Source of the DNA: JAZDMK01 sp043800975
GTDB taxonomy: Bacteria > Bacteroidota > Bacteroidia > Bacteroidales > JAHJDW01
Reading direction: 5' to 3'
Assembly: GCA_043800975.1 (NCBI GenBank)
Contig: JAZDMK010000243.1
Coordinates: 1 to 6,121 of the forward strand
Length of the DNA stretch: 6,121 bases
The notes beneath the pieces were generated by a model. It ran no database searches. It was not told the origin of the DNA and saw only the letters and a program-made list of their open reading frames with translations. Of this stretch, positions 5,407 to 6,121 are shown one piece after another. The translations under genes were made by a program, and so were the position numbers. Numbering within the stretch: position 1 is the first letter of the stretch; each line of letters starts with the position of its first letter.

Positions 5407-6121
5407 TTATAAATTAGTGGACAAACAATGTTGTGTTTCATCAATTGACAAACCTTTGCGGGAAGCATAATCATGCAGTTGATCTTCGCCGATACGACCC
5501 ACTGAAAATAAGGTTGACTGCGGATTGGCAATTATCCAGCCGCATACCGAAGAAACAGGATCAATCATAAAAGATGAAGTCAATTTTAAGGAACAGACAA
5601 ATTCGACTTTAAGAATATCGAATAGTTTTCTTTTTTCACTGTGATCGGGACAAGCGGGATAACCCGGAGAAAGGCGAGCCCCACGATATTTTCCCGTAAA
5701 CATTTCTTCCATCGACAGGTTCTCATCTTTGGAAAATCCCCAGATTTCTTTTCTTACTTTTTCATGTACAAATTCAGACAGCGCTTCAGCCAAGCGATCA
5801 GCAAGCGTTTGTGCAAGTATCGCTGAATACTCATCGCCGGCTCTGCGGAAATTTTGCACAAGATCATTCAATCCAACACCAGCGCTGCAAACAAATGCAC
5901 CCATATAATCATGGTCGGAACGTATAAAATCGGAAACACAAAAATTCGTATCACTTTGCACCTGCTGACGAAGGAAGTTGAGTGTTTTCAATTCACACAT
6001 ATGTTCATCATCTGAATAAAGCAATACATCATCACCTTTTGAAACGGCAGGATAAACAGCCGTTATCGCAACAGGTGCCAAACATTTTTCTGAGTCAAAA
6101 GTTTGTAACATCTTTTTTGCA
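5407..6121 (-). CDS. metH: Cobalamin-dependent methionine synthase MetH, C-terminal activation domain (partial, N-terminus beyond the right edge)
   Basis: The frame is open to the right edge, entering as AKKMLQTF, so the ATG at 6111 is internal. About 238 residues are present, and they match the MetH reactivation (AdoMet-binding) domain. Recognisable stretches are VYPAVSKGDDVLLY, LNFLRQQ, DYMGAFVCSAG, LADRLAEALSEFVHEKVR, SKDENLSMEEMF, GYPACPDH (5664-5641) and a final DYASRKGLS. MetH transfers a methyl group from 5-methyltetrahydrofolate through cobalamin to homocysteine in the cytoplasm. This domain binds SAM and remethylates cob(II)alamin that has become oxidised, using electrons from a flavodoxin-type donor. 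The homocysteine, folate and B12 domains must lie outside the window. The SAM loop reads RLSPGY where E. coli has RPAPGY, and the E. coli GWYF and YYAV segments are GWII and LFSV, so the domain is somewhat diverged. The normal ending shortly after the SRKG motif indicates an intact C-terminus. Confidence 0.95.
   Translation of the reverse strand, partial: AKKMLQTFDSEKCLAPVAITAVYPAVSKGDDVLLYSDDEHMCELKTLNFLRQQVQSDTNFCVSDFIRSDHDYMGAFVCSAGVGLNDLVQNFRRAGDEYSAILAQTLADRLAEALSEFVHEKVRKEIWGFSKDENLSMEEMFTGKYRGARLSPGYPACPDHSEKRKLFDILKVEFVCSLKLTSSFMIDPVSSVCGWIIANPQSTLFSVGRIGEDQLHDYASRKGLSIDETQHCLSTNL

Noticed and set aside
5403..5531. Longer N-terminus for the five-TPR protein from the ATG at 5531
   Set aside because: It would overlap the highly conserved metH end and hide the clear signal peptide behind 43 residues.
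1..6121. A new multi-gene defence or secondary-metabolite system
   Set aside because: The genes belong to ordinary families (methionine synthesis, TPR scaffolds, secreted hydrolases, a YhcC-type radical SAM protein), with separate promoters and no precursor peptide or effector gene.

Overview
The window looks like a chromosomal segment of a Bacteroidota (Bacteroidetes) bacterium. The evidence is a type IX secretion C-terminal sorting domain on one protein, four signal peptides that all place Gln directly after the cleavage site, no Shine-Dalgarno sequences before the starts, and -7 promoter motifs of the Bacteroidota TAnnTTTG type. Base composition is moderately AT-rich. The repeats described below suggest an environmental lineage, but the genus cannot be read from the sequence.

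All six genes lie on the minus strand, so transcription runs from right to left. In that order they are: the C-terminal end of cobalamin-dependent methionine synthase MetH (5407-6121, cut by the right edge); a small exported TPR protein starting 4 bp after the metH stop (4776-5402); a larger exported TPR protein with nine repeats (3610-4629); a secreted alpha/beta-hydrolase with a T9SS tail (2364-3500); a TIGR01212/YhcC-type radical SAM protein (1197-2129); and a secreted subtilisin-like S8 peptidase (1-1132), whose C-terminus runs off the left edge just after its catalytic Ser.

The metH-TPR pair is probably one transcript. The two TPR genes are related, with matching C-terminal caps. The hydrolase, radical SAM protein and peptidase appear to be separate units with their own candidate promoters. 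Four of the six products are predicted to cross the inner membrane: two enzymes that act outside the cell and two periplasmic TPR scaffolds. I see no single pathway that unites the window.

The most unusual DNA is intergenic. The 234-bp gap 2130-2363 is nearly filled by three different short-period repeats: ten 7-bp units in unbroken phase, three CACAGAT units about one helical turn apart, and a CTTTGCG doublet. A related CTTTGCG element lies inverted in the gap 4630-4775. I found no tRNA, rRNA, CRISPR array, transposase, integrase or phage gene, and no convincing sign of a new defence or mobile system. The remaining gaps (1133-1196, 3501-3609, 5403-5406) are short and hold at most promoter-like motifs or a small hairpin.
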